DNA of 11,407 nt from Lentisphaeria bacterium (GCA_028699735.1 JAQVUB010000037.1:1-11407), one strand, 5' to 3'; positions 1 through 6,853 are shown, counted from the first letter of the stretch. The notes: generated by a model from the letters alone, not told the origin. Program-made: numbers and translations.

Positions 1-5
1 CTGTT

Positions 6-175
6 ATATGCCACGACTGTTCGGGCGTGGGCGCATAAACCCACATCACAACCGGGCCGGTTGCGCCACTTTTTAAACCTGCACCCTGCCATATGCCACG
101 ACTGTTCGGGCGTGGGCGCATAAACGCACATCACAACCGGGCCGGTTGCGCCACTTTTTAAACCTGTCCCCTGCG
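6..175. repeat. Two copies of an 85-bp tandem repeat
   Basis: Positions 6-90 and 91-175 are the same 85-bp unit with only four differences (41/126, 82/167, 83/168, 90/175). Each unit contains the inverted repeat CCACG...CGTGG (11-15 with 26-30 in unit 1), an outer stem GGCGCA...TGCGCC (30-35 with 62-67), and the near-palindrome AACCGGGCCGGTT (50-62), followed by CACTTTTTAAACCTG. The bases before unit 1 (CTGTT) resemble the end of a unit (CTGCC), so the array may continue to the left of the window. It lies directly 3' of the minus-strand DUF4159 gene. No open reading frame in it looks real. The unit length, and the absence of a short conserved repeat with unique spacers, argue against CRISPR. 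The function is unknown; a structured intergenic repeat is the safest description. Confidence 0.9.
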
Positions 176-180
176 CCCTT

Positions 181-1725
181 TTATTGCAGCAGGCAGCAGG
201 AGAGGATATTGACTCCGAGTGCGAGCGCATCCCTTGCGTGGATGCCTCCGCAATAGGGGCATTCCGCCAGTTCCCATCCGCAGGCCAGTCCGACCGGCGA
301 AAAGATAACGGCGAGGTGTCCCTCATGGCGGATGCCGTAGAGTTCCGGAGGAATGCGCCCCTGCACCTGCAATTTTTCGGCGAGAGCCGGTCTGGGCTGG
401 ACATCCTTGATATGATTCGGGAAGGCAAAGATCGGGTGATTATTCAGGATGCGTTCGAGTTGTGCACCGGGCAGCACCTTGCTCATTTCGAGGCGGAAAC
501 TTTCCGCGAAGCCCTTACGCCCGCAACAACTCTCGGCGAAGAGGACGCCGCCGCGGAGCAGATAGCTTCTCAGGTTGCTGCGTTCCTGCTCGGTTAAAAC
601 GAAGTTTTGATGTCCAGTCATATAGACGAAAGGCATATCAAACAGTCTGCTCGAGCCCAGATCGACTTCCTCGCGTTCAAAACGCACCGGAGTTTTGGTT
701 TGCTCATGAAAACTGTTCAACAGCATGGACAATCCGGAATCACGGCATTTCCACAGACCACTGTATTTTGCCTCCGCAATCAGAAATTTTCCAGTTTTGG
801 TTTTTTCGGCATCGACGAAATCGAGTGCTCTGCTGAGTGGGAGAGCTGCGGAGCGTTCTGCAGTGAGATAGGCCATCAGGTTTGCGCCGAGCTGTTTGGC
901 GGTTTCGATTTCGTAGCCGAGGCAGTGGTGCCGGTCGTTATCGGGCTGGTCATCCCAGCCGCAGCTGACATCCCAGCGGAAGAAGAAGACGGCGGTGCGG
1001 CAGCCGATATCGATGCCGATGATGGCGGGGTCGCCATTGCGTGCGCCGGCCTTCAAAGCATAGGGGCGGTAGCGGATATTTTTGATGTCGAAAAAGGAAT
1101 GGAAGACGGGGTGATCCGTATCGAGAAAATACGGGGGTCTTTCGGGGATTAGTTCGCGCATTTCGCGGACGGCGGACTGTACGAATGCAGTACGCCCGCA
1201 GCATGCATCCATGATCAAGGTGCCCCCTTGCAACAGATACGCCCGCAGACGCTGGCGAACTTCCGGTGTAAACTCAAAGGCATCATGCCCGGTGCGATAG
1301 AGGACGGGCACACTTTTCGGATCACTGGGAATCTGCGTCTCGGGCAAATTCATCTCACTGAAATGCACATTCAGGTTTTTGGCCATCCATTTCAGCAGAT
1401 TTTTGCAGTCTCCGGGGTTGGTGGCCCAGTCGCTCTGCTTCTTCGTCGCAATTTTGGCAATTAATACTGGCGGGCGGGGCGGATTCTTTTTTTCTGTACG
1501 GCGCAGAGGCACTACTGGTAAGGGTAGCGGGGGTAAACCCTCCGCCGAGGAATGCTGCGCGGGCGGGGTGGCCGGCGGCAAAGGAATACAGGTATAGGAA
1601 GTCTCCTCTTTGGCGACATCACTGTCCAGACCGAGTCCGCGCAACAAGGCATCCTGCCCGGCGGATTCCAGGGAAATCAGCAACGCGGCAATAAGCAAAA
1701 TCAGACATCGGATGGCGTTCTTCAT
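181..1725 (-). CDS. Secreted protein with two tandem DUF4159 domains
   Basis: A 514-residue protein that begins with a signal peptide (about residues 1-23: charged start, then a hydrophobic stretch rich in Leu and Ile), so it probably acts outside the cytoplasm. A proline-rich linker (about 46-88) follows. Two homologous domains come next, at about 87-290 and 312-514. Each carries the same landmarks: TGH (145-147 and 370-372), a following LRxYLLxGG segment, and CCGR (175-178 and 400-403). This pattern matches DUF4159, a family with a glutamine-amidotransferase-like fold that is common in Planctomycetes and Lentisphaerae and has no established biochemical role. A single copy is usual, so the duplication is notable. 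The ATG at 1725 is supported by a very strong Shine-Dalgarno AAGGAGGT (1738-1731) with 5-nt spacing and by a promoter-like sequence just upstream. The neighbouring epimerase gene is separated by a repeat element, so this gene is probably transcribed alone. Confidence 0.85.
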   Translation of the reverse strand: MKNAIRCLILLIAALLISLESAGQDALLRGLGLDSDVAKEETSYTCIPLPPATPPAQHSSAEGLPPLPLPVVPLRRTEKKNPPRPPVLIAKIATKKQSDWATNPGDCKNLLKWMAKNLNVHFSEMNLPETQIPSDPKSVPVLYRTGHDAFEFTPEVRQRLRAYLLQGGTLIMDACCGRTAFVQSAVREMRELIPERPPYFLDTDHPVFHSFFDIKNIRYRPYALKAGARNGDPAIIGIDIGCRTAVFFFRWDVSCGWDDQPDNDRHHCLGYEIETAKQLGANLMAYLTAERSAALPLSRALDFVDAEKTKTGKFLIAEAKYSGLWKCRDSGLSMLLNSFHEQTKTPVRFEREEVDLGSSRLFDMPFVYMTGHQNFVLTEQERSNLRSYLLRGGVLFAESCCGRKGFAESFRLEMSKVLPGAQLERILNNHPIFAFPNHIKDVQPRPALAEKLQVQGRIPPELYGIRHEGHLAVIFSPVGLACGWELAECPYCGGIHARDALALGVNILSCCLLQ

Positions 1726-1753
1726 GAGTTACCTCCTTGGTTTGTACCAGCTT

Positions 1754-1782
1754 ACTATAATTCAATTTGTGTAAAAGCACAA
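1754..1782 (-). promoter_or_regulatory. Candidate sigma70-type promoter of the DUF4159 gene
   Basis: Read on the minus strand, a -35-like TTGTGC (1782-1777) is followed after exactly 17 bp by a -10-like TATAGT (1759-1754, 5 of 6 matches to TATAAT). Transcription would start near 1747, leaving a leader of about 20 nt that includes the strong AAGGAGGT ribosome binding site at 1738-1731. The placement fits well, but the -35 matches consensus only in its first three bases, so this remains a prediction. Confidence 0.5.
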
Positions 1783-1787
1783 GGCGG

Positions 1788-1845
1788 TTTTTTTAACCAC
1801 GAAAAGACACGAAAATTTTCGTGCCTTTTCGTGGTTTTCGTGGTT
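1788..1845. repeat. Dispersed repeat copy A: T-run plus 21-bp inverted repeat
   Basis: A run of seven T (1788-1794) is followed by two abutting 21-bp arms (1795-1815 and 1816-1836) that pair with a single mismatch (1807 against 1824). The left arm starts AACCACGAAAAGACACG, the signature shared in variant form with the elements at 3199, 8170 (reverse), 9121 and 11378. To the right, the motif TTTTCGTGG is repeated (1827-1844). It sits between the 3' end of the epimerase gene (stop at 1856, minus strand) and the promoter of the DUF4159 gene. In the direction of the epimerase transcript the hairpin is followed by A residues, not U, so it is not a classical intrinsic terminator. Confidence 0.85.
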
Positions 1846-1855
1846 GGAATTGAAG

Positions 1856-3106
1856 TTACTGGATGAAGACCGGTTTGATGTGGCGTTCGAAGATGTTGGT
1901 GGTCACATTCTGGGCGACGACGGGTTCGAATTGTTCGAGTGCTTCTAGATAGCGGTCGCCCATTTCAGCGGCAATGCGGAAGGCGACATGCAGCATCTGG
2001 CGGAAATGCAGATTGTAGGCCGGGTTGCTCTGATCATGCCGCAGAGCTGAACAGAATTTTTCGGCATTCCATTTGGCGACGGCTGCGGGTTTTGGCAATT
2101 TTGCGGTATCGATATCGATGACTGTTGCATAGGGTTTGCAGAGTTCATCGAAGCGCTTGAAAGCCTGTGCATAGATATCCTGAGCCAGTTTGAGGCCCTC
2201 GCCGCCGGCGGCAGCCAGCCCTATGAGTTCTTCGAGCCAGGTGGTGCCGGCCGTCTTCAGATGCAGTCCGGCATCAAAACGCTGCAGGGCATCGTGAATG
2301 ATCGGGTAGATGGAAAATTTGTCACTGCCGGAATGAATGCTCAATTTTAGATTTTTGGGCAGGCCGAAGCTATTGATGGCGTATTGGATGACGGCCAGGT
2401 CTTCGTTGAATTCCTTTTTGAATTGAGCCAGATTGCCGACGTAATCAACGCCCTTGTTGAAACGTCCGGTGAATTTCGGGGCAATCGTCTGGGCGGGGAT
2501 TTTTTCATCGGCAATGGCCGCCAGAATAAACAGCATATCGACCGGAGTCTGCGGCAGGTCGGTTTCATCCATGGATACCTCGGCGATAAAATTGCCGGCT
2601 CCCTTTTTGCTTTCAATATGCCGGTACAGTTTGCCGGCTTCCTGAACGGCCAGCAGATACTTGCCGGCAATCGCCTCCGCTTCTTTGGCAGTGACGGTGA
2701 TGGCAGCCTTAATCCCGGAAATTTCGAGCTTTTTGCCAATCAGGCCGGCATGCTTTTTCAGAAAGGCCTTGATATCCTTTTCATCGGCGGGTTTGCCGCT
2801 GAAATCCGCGACATCCAGGGTGAAAAAGTCGCTGGCATCCATAAACAAATCGACATTTTTCAGACTGATATGATCGGCATCGACATGGTGTTCACCGGTA
2901 AAGCAAAAGGCATTGACGGCCTGGGTGACGGCTGCTCTGACATCACCGGGGCAGGTGCCGATGATCGAATGCTCGCGGAAAGATTTATTCCAGACCGGTG
3001 CGATGGCCACACCTAGACTACGTGCTTTGACAATCGCCGCCAGTTGCGCTCGGGCCTGATGTCCAAAACGGTCGCCGACACCCATGCTGTATTTCGCCAG
3101 TTCCAT
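1856..3106 (-). CDS. uxaE: Tagaturonate/fructuronate epimerase (UxaE family), short form
   Basis: A 416-residue cytoplasmic enzyme. UxaE-family enzymes interconvert D-tagaturonate and D-fructuronate by C4 epimerisation, linking the galacturonate and glucuronate branches of uronate catabolism. The characteristic blocks appear in order: GVGDRFG (9-15), HVDADH (74-79), EVSMDETDLP (176-185), a GVDYVGNLAQF block (219-229), SIHSGSDKFSIYP (256-268), LKTAGT (283-288), HFRQMLHV (367-374) and HIKP (409-412). These match the Thermotoga maritima protein block for block as I recall it. That protein has roughly 80 further residues before the GxGDR motif, which are absent here. The start is secure: ATG at 3106 follows AAGGAG (3121-3116) at 9-nt spacing, so the missing N-terminus is probably a subfamily trait and not a broken gene. 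The substrate is not proven for this short form. No other uronate pathway gene is adjacent. Confidence 0.85.
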   Translation of the reverse strand: MELAKYSMGVGDRFGHQARAQLAAIVKARSLGVAIAPVWNKSFREHSIIGTCPGDVRAAVTQAVNAFCFTGEHHVDADHISLKNVDLFMDASDFFTLDVADFSGKPADEKDIKAFLKKHAGLIGKKLEISGIKAAITVTAKEAEAIAGKYLLAVQEAGKLYRHIESKKGAGNFIAEVSMDETDLPQTPVDMLFILAAIADEKIPAQTIAPKFTGRFNKGVDYVGNLAQFKKEFNEDLAVIQYAINSFGLPKNLKLSIHSGSDKFSIYPIIHDALQRFDAGLHLKTAGTTWLEELIGLAAAGGEGLKLAQDIYAQAFKRFDELCKPYATVIDIDTAKLPKPAAVAKWNAEKFCSALRHDQSNPAYNLHFRQMLHVAFRIAAEMGDRYLEALEQFEPVVAQNVTTNIFERHIKPVFIQ

Positions 3107-3173
3107 TACTTTTTTCTCCTTAGGTTTTGTTTGTGAGTTTATGGGGAATCGAAGTAGATACGATGTAATGCGT

Positions 3174-3346
3174 CAGATGAAACAAGGTTACAGCGGTATT
3201 TTTAACAACGAAAAGCACCAAATGGCACGAAAAAAAATCATGGCAGTAACGTAAACTGCTTGCATGAGTGTACTTGCCATGATTTTTTTTTCGTGCCATT
3301 TGGTGCTTTTCGTTGTTAAAAAAACTCTGTTACCCAGTTTCACTGC
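3174..3346. repeat. Dispersed repeat copy B: large near-perfect palindrome
   Basis: The core arms are 3199-3245 and 3275-3322. They pair along their whole length except for one base in the A/T run (eight A against nine T), and a few further pairs form across a one-base bulge into a central spacer of about 22-29 bases. Outside the core the similarity continues imperfectly: the left flank TGAAACAAGGTTACAG (3177-3192) corresponds to the complement of the right flank CTGTTACCCAGTTTCA (3327-3342). The full element is therefore about 170 bp. Each arm carries TTTTTAACAACGAAAAGCAC, the family signature. The right edge overlaps the last sense codon and the stop codon of the ATPase gene (stop at 3342-3340). 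There is no coding capacity, so this looks like a MITE-like or REP-like mobile or structured element. It fills the gap between the exporter genes and the epimerase gene. Confidence 0.9.
3230..3291. terminator. Bidirectional terminator-like hairpin inside copy B
   Basis: The inner part of the palindrome has a stem TCATGGCA (3238-3245) with TGCCATGA (3275-3282), extended by AGTA/TACT-like pairs across a bulge. It is flanked by eight A (3230-3237) and nine T (3283-3291), so on either strand the stem is followed by a run of U. On the minus strand this lies about 50-100 nt past the stop of the ATPase gene, where it could end the exporter transcript. It could also stop readthrough on the plus strand. 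The loop is long (over 20 nt), which lowers confidence. Confidence 0.55.
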
Positions 3347-4032
3347 TGGATGTTCGTTTTGCCGGCTTGCAGACGGATGACCAAGTCGGTTTTTGCTGCC
3401 AGTTGCTGATCATGCGTTACCATGACAATGGTGCGCTGGTCACTTTTGCGCAAAGAATTCAGGATGCGGATGATTTCCGCGGCGGCGGCCGCATCGAGGT
3501 TGCCGGTGGGTTCATCGGCCAGGATGATCTGCGGATCATTGATCAGAGCTCTGGCGATGGCGACGCGCTGTTGTTCCCCGCCGGAAAGTTCGCGGGGGCG
3601 GTGTTCGAGGCGGTCAGCCAGCCCGAAATCGCTGAGCAGCCGTCCCGCCTTACGGCAGGCCTCCGTGCGGTCACGCCCGAAATACAAGGCCGGCAGGACG
3701 GCGTTTTCGAGGGCGGTAAGTTCCGGGAAGAGGTGATAGGACTGAAAGATGAAGCCGATTTTATCGCGGCGCAGTCTGCTCAGGGTTCTTCTGGGAAGGC
3801 GTGCGAGGTTCTGGTCTTCGAGCAGGATCTGTCCGGCACTGGGTTTGTCCAGGCCTCCGAGCAGATGCAGCAACGTAGTTTTACCGGAGCCGGATGGACC
3901 TACCAGCGAGACCCAGAGGCCTTTTGGGATGCTGAAGTTCAAGCCATCGAGCACCTGAATAGAACTGCCGTCGATACGAAAATGCTTTTTCAGGTCAACA
4001 ATATGATAAAGGATGTTATTGGTTCCGGCCAT
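3340..4032 (-). CDS. lolD: ABC exporter ATPase, LolD/MacB type
   Basis: A 230-residue ATP-binding subunit, the usual size for LolD (about 230). All ABC motifs are intact: Walker A GPSGSGKTT (45-53), Q-loop glutamine in FQSYHLFPELTALEN (Q97), signature LSGGEQQR (149-156), Walker B IILADEP (169-175) with the D-loop GNLD after it, and the switch histidine H207 in VMVTHD. The SGGEQQRVAIARAL and FPELTALENV-like segments are typical of the LolD/MacB/FtsE group. It would power the permease encoded immediately upstream, most likely releasing lipoproteins from the inner membrane toward the outer membrane. A longer reading from 4080 is possible, but ATG 4032 has AGGAGG (4047-4042) at 9-nt spacing and lies one base after the permease stop, so this start was chosen. 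The end of the gene overlaps a repeat element. A MacB-like exporter with another substrate cannot be excluded. Confidence 0.88.
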   Translation of the reverse strand: MAGTNNILYHIVDLKKHFRIDGSSIQVLDGLNFSIPKGLWVSLVGPSGSGKTTLLHLLGGLDKPSAGQILLEDQNLARLPRRTLSRLRRDKIGFIFQSYHLFPELTALENAVLPALYFGRDRTEACRKAGRLLSDFGLADRLEHRPRELSGGEQQRVAIARALINDPQIILADEPTGNLDAAAAAEIIRILNSLRKSDQRTIVMVTHDQQLAAKTDLVIRLQAGKTNIQQ

Positions 4033-4033
4033 A

Positions 4034-5305
4034 TCAGTTATCCTCCTGCAAGGCTTTGGCCGGTTGCAATGCCGCTGCATAGATGGCCGGGATCAGGGCT
4101 GCCAGGATGCAGATGCTCAGAGATAGCGAAATGATCAGCAGCAGGTCCGTGGGGGTGGTCAGCGCGGGAATTTTCATCAGGTGATAGAGCTCAGCGGGGA
4201 AGATTTCATGTCCCATGATGGTGCTGAGCAGGCTGGCGATGCGGTCGCGCAGAGCCATGACGGTCAGGCCCAGGGTGACGCCAAGGCCGGTGCCGAGCAC
4301 TCCGATAATGGCTCCCTGCAAGAGAAAGATGCGTGCGATGGCGAAACCGGGCATGCCAACCGCTTTCAGGACGCCGATTTCGCGGGTTTTCTGGACAACA
4401 ACCGTAATCAGAGTGGTGGCGATACAGAAAGAAGCGACCAGGACGATAAAGGTCATCAGAAAAGTCATCAGGTTTTTTTCCACCTGCAAAGTGCCGAAAA
4501 GCAGCTTGTTTTTTTCCTGCCAGGTGACAAACTGGCAAAGCGGAAATTCCTGTTTGAGTTTCTCGGTCAGTGTATTCATCTGCATGGGATCGGGCACCGC
4601 AATCTGAATGGAGCTTGCGCTGCCCCAGTCCAGTCCCATCAATTCAGCCGCCTGATCCAGATGCATGACCAGGACATTGTCGTCGTAATCGGCCACTCCC
4701 ATCGAATAAAATCCGGCCACACGCACCTCTTCGGGCAGATACAACTCTTCGGAATCCCGCATTTCAACACCGCCATCCTCTTTCCAGACGATATTTTTGG
4801 TCAGCCGGGCAGGGGAATGGATCAGAAATTCATCGCCTTCGCGCAGTCCGGTCATCATGGCCAGGCGTGCGCCGAGGATAACCTCGCCCTCCTTGAGGAT
4901 ATGCCCGGGATGAAAGTAATTGCGCTGGATGGAAGTGACTTCCTTCTCCAGATCCGGTACAATGCCCCGGATGACCTTTGGCAGAATCTGTTTACGGATC
5001 TGAATCAGGGCATTGCCTTCAATCACCGGCGTGCTTTTCAAACCGTGCTTTTTGAGCTGTTCGACGATCTCGAGCGGTTTGGCAAAGCTTTCCGAGAGGA
5101 CGGGATATGCAGTCAGGTGCGCCTGCATGCTCATGATGCCTTCTCGGATATCCCGGTCAAAACCGGCCATGACCGAGCTGACAATCAGCAAAATAGCCAC
5201 ACCCAGCGTCGGTCCCAAAATCGAAAGCAGGGTGATAATGGAAACGAACGTGCGTTTCGGTTTCAGATAACGCAAAGCCAGAAAAATTTCTGCCGGTAAT
5301 TTCAT
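4034..5305 (-). CDS. lolC: LolC/LolE-family ABC permease
   Basis: A 423-residue inner-membrane permease with the MacB/FtsX architecture: a first transmembrane helix (about 22-47) after the family opening ALRYLKPKRTFVSIIT, a periplasmic domain (about 48-278), and three C-terminal helices (about 279-304, 325-352 and 385-413). The cytoplasmic coupling segment KTREIGVLKAVGM (306-318), which docks on the ATPase, is well conserved. Only one permease gene is present, so a homodimer working with the downstream ATPase is likely, unlike the LolC/LolE heterodimer of Escherichia coli. The stop is one base before lolD. ATG 5305 is the only plausible start. Upstream of it are seven A and then a heptamer repeat array, with no Shine-Dalgarno sequence visible, which is odd in a window where most other genes have one. 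Confidence 0.87.
   Translation of the reverse strand: MKLPAEIFLALRYLKPKRTFVSIITLLSILGPTLGVAILLIVSSVMAGFDRDIREGIMSMQAHLTAYPVLSESFAKPLEIVEQLKKHGLKSTPVIEGNALIQIRKQILPKVIRGIVPDLEKEVTSIQRNYFHPGHILKEGEVILGARLAMMTGLREGDEFLIHSPARLTKNIVWKEDGGVEMRDSEELYLPEEVRVAGFYSMGVADYDDNVLVMHLDQAAELMGLDWGSASSIQIAVPDPMQMNTLTEKLKQEFPLCQFVTWQEKNKLLFGTLQVEKNLMTFLMTFIVLVASFCIATTLITVVVQKTREIGVLKAVGMPGFAIARIFLLQGAIIGVLGTGLGVTLGLTVMALRDRIASLLSTIMGHEIFPAELYHLMKIPALTTPTDLLLIISLSLSICILAALIPAIYAAALQPAKALQEDN
4042..4047 (-). promoter_or_regulatory. Ribosome binding site that fixes the lolD start
   Basis: AGGAGG on the minus strand (4047-4042) lies within the last codons of the permease gene and 9 nt before ATG 4032. It supports that ATG over the longer frame beginning at 4080 and indicates translational coupling of the two exporter genes. 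Confidence 0.8.
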
Positions 5306-5312
5306 TTTTTTT

Positions 5313-5377
5313 AGGGTGCAGGGTGCAGGGTACAGGGGGCAGGCAGGGGGCAGGGGACAGGTTCTCCCTGTCCCCTG
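5313..5377. repeat. Heptamer (AGGGNNC) array with GC-rich hairpin in the lolC leader
   Basis: On the plus strand, 5313-5361 is a degenerate 7-nt array: AGGGTGC twice, AGGGTAC, AGGGGGC, a 4-nt remnant AGGC, AGGGGGC, AGGGGAC and AGG. Its last part pairs as a perfect 11-bp hairpin (5351-5361 with 5367-5377, loop 5362-5366). The array and hairpin fill nearly all of the 77-bp gap between the stop of the ceramidase-like gene and the start of lolC. The 14-mer AACCTGTCCCCTGC occurs on the minus strand at 5363-5350 and on the plus strand at 161-174 inside the window-start repeat, so the two repeats share sequence. Read on the minus strand, the hairpin is not followed by a U-run, so it is not a standard terminator. 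Confidence 0.85.
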
Positions 5378-5382
5378 GTTTT

Positions 5383-6831
5383 TCAGAAGAGTTTTTGGAT
5401 GGCAGAGATGGCTTCGTCGGTGAGTTTGTAGCCTCCGTCGGATCCGACTTTGCCATTGATGATCAATCCGCCATATCCGCCCAGTCGTTCGGCTTCTGGG
5501 CTGGGCAGATAGCTGCCGGAGCCGCCGGAGAGCTGTACGATGAAGGTCTGCTTTGCCGCCGAGCGTGCTTTGATGATCTGTCCAAAGACCAGATACAGTT
5601 CAAAGGGGCAGTTGACCATGGCCGAGTCGCCGATGCGCAAAGTCTGCATGTCAAATTCGAAGTTCGCATTGGCATCCTGCATCTCATAACGCTTAATGAC
5701 TGCTTTTTCGTTCTGGATCAGGACGAAATGATGCAGTTTGCTGTCGTAAGGGCCATGCTGGTTGGGAATGGCTTCATTCTCATGCGTTTCCCGGCAGAAA
5801 TCGAGAAAGGCTTCGTATTCCGGCATGGTGGCCAAGAGCTGCTCGATTTTTTCTTTCGCTTTGCGGTAATCCTGGAAAGAAGCTCTTCGCATCGGCAGAG
5901 AGACCCGTTTGCAGCTGTGCTGGAAAACTGGGTCGGTTTCAATTTTGCCTTTGGTTTGCGGGAAGGCTTCCCGAACTGCGCTGGTCAGGCGTTTTGCCAG
6001 TTCGGTGACGCCGTCTGCGTGCCAGAAATCCGGTTCGGTACGGTATGCGCGCGTCAGATCTCGTGGGGACTGGCATCCCGCTGCGCTGATCTGGCAGAGC
6101 GTATGGAAATCCGCGCCGAACTCCATTTTAAGATTTTCGCGGGTTGCTCCCATGTAATCGGAGGAAATCTGGTAAGTGGATTCCATGACCTGGGATGGGC
6201 ATGCGACATTCAGGATCATGCCTGTGGCTTTGCCGTCTGCACTGAAGGTGAACAACATTTCCACGCCGGAGTCTTCACCGGCTTCCATACCGACAAAATC
6301 CGGGCGGGTGGTATCCCCGTACATTTCTGCAGTCCCGTCCGCGTATACCGCGCGCCGGCAATGGCCAATGCGGGCATTGCCGAAGGCCGGAGCTATGCCA
6401 CCGGCAGCACGACTTTCCCAGGCAGTCTTTGCCGCTGAAAGAATCTGTGTCTTGAGGAAAACCAGGTAATCCGCCGGTTTCAGGGCATCCTGATCGAGCG
6501 GCAGCCAGTCCCGGAAGAGGCCGGTTGCCTGAGTATAGGGGGCGCTGTGCGTATGAATGGCATTCAAAAAGATGCTTTCCGGGCGAAGAGCTGGAATTTC
6601 TTGGTGCACGATGGCGCGTACCTCTTTCTGGAATTCCTCGGGGAAATTCACCACGTCCAGGCAAATCATCAGAGCCTGCTGACTGCCTTTTTCCAGCGCC
6701 AGTGCAACGGTTTTGATGCGCGAATGGATTCCAGTTGCCAGACGCTGGTAGTATTGCCCGGACAGTTCGACTTTCGAATTATCCGGCGTGATGTCGGCCT
6801 CGCCCCAACCAATCCGTAAAGATTCCTGCAT
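5383..6831 (-). CDS. Neutral/alkaline ceramidase-family protein
   Basis: A 482-residue protein of the neutral/alkaline non-lysosomal ceramidase family (N-terminal domain only). It opens with IGWGEADITP (8-16), the family start, followed by NAIHTHSAP (90-98), which carries the histidine pair H93 and H95 that corresponds to the first zinc ligand. A CPSQVME...ISSDYMG block follows (211-228), then SAAGCQSPRDL (249-259), CPFELY (408-413) with the likely glutamate ligand E411, and SGGSGSYLPS (435-444) with the likely tyrosine ligand Y441. The histidine expected at the start of the CPSQ block is replaced. No signal peptide is seen, so it is probably cytoplasmic and the substrate may not be ceramide. 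ATG 6831 has AAGG (6843-6840) at 8-nt spacing. A TTG further upstream (6870) would overlap the preceding gene and was not chosen. It lies 22 bp after the oxidoreductase gene, consistent with an operon. Confidence 0.75.
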   Translation of the reverse strand: MQESLRIGWGEADITPDNSKVELSGQYYQRLATGIHSRIKTVALALEKGSQQALMICLDVVNFPEEFQKEVRAIVHQEIPALRPESIFLNAIHTHSAPYTQATGLFRDWLPLDQDALKPADYLVFLKTQILSAAKTAWESRAAGGIAPAFGNARIGHCRRAVYADGTAEMYGDTTRPDFVGMEAGEDSGVEMLFTFSADGKATGMILNVACPSQVMESTYQISSDYMGATRENLKMEFGADFHTLCQISAAGCQSPRDLTRAYRTEPDFWHADGVTELAKRLTSAVREAFPQTKGKIETDPVFQHSCKRVSLPMRRASFQDYRKAKEKIEQLLATMPEYEAFLDFCRETHENEAIPNQHGPYDSKLHHFVLIQNEKAVIKRYEMQDANANFEFDMQTLRIGDSAMVNCPFELYLVFGQIIKARSAAKQTFIVQLSGGSGSYLPSPEAERLGGYGGLIINGKVGSDGGYKLTDEAISAIQKLF

Positions 6832-6853
6832 GTTGTTAACCTTATCTTTGTCT

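Noticed and set aside
6..175. CRISPR array at the window start
   Set aside because: The repeated unit is 85 bp and continuous, with no short repeat alternating with unique spacers, and no cas gene is nearby.
1795..1836. Intrinsic terminator for the epimerase gene
   Set aside because: In the direction of transcription (minus) the hairpin is followed by A residues, not U, so it was annotated as a repeat element.
3313..4134. Plus-strand reading frame (273 codons) opposite lolD
   Set aside because: The minus strand encodes an ABC ATPase with all motifs intact. The antisense frame starts within the repeat palindrome and resembles nothing.
4181..5299. Long plus-strand reading frame (372 codons) opposite lolC
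   Set aside because: It lies wholly antisense to a permease with clear family motifs, its translation is rich in His, Gln and Asp without recognisable domains, and it has no supporting ribosome binding site or promoter.
5351..5377. Intrinsic terminator after the ceramidase-like gene
   Set aside because: On the minus strand the stem is followed by more GC-rich repeat and no U-run. The T-run after it on the plus strand has no gene to terminate.
5323..6438. Plus-strand reading frame (371 codons) opposite the ceramidase-like gene
   Set aside because: It is the complement of a gene with conserved family motifs, begins inside the heptamer repeat, and shows no domain of its own.
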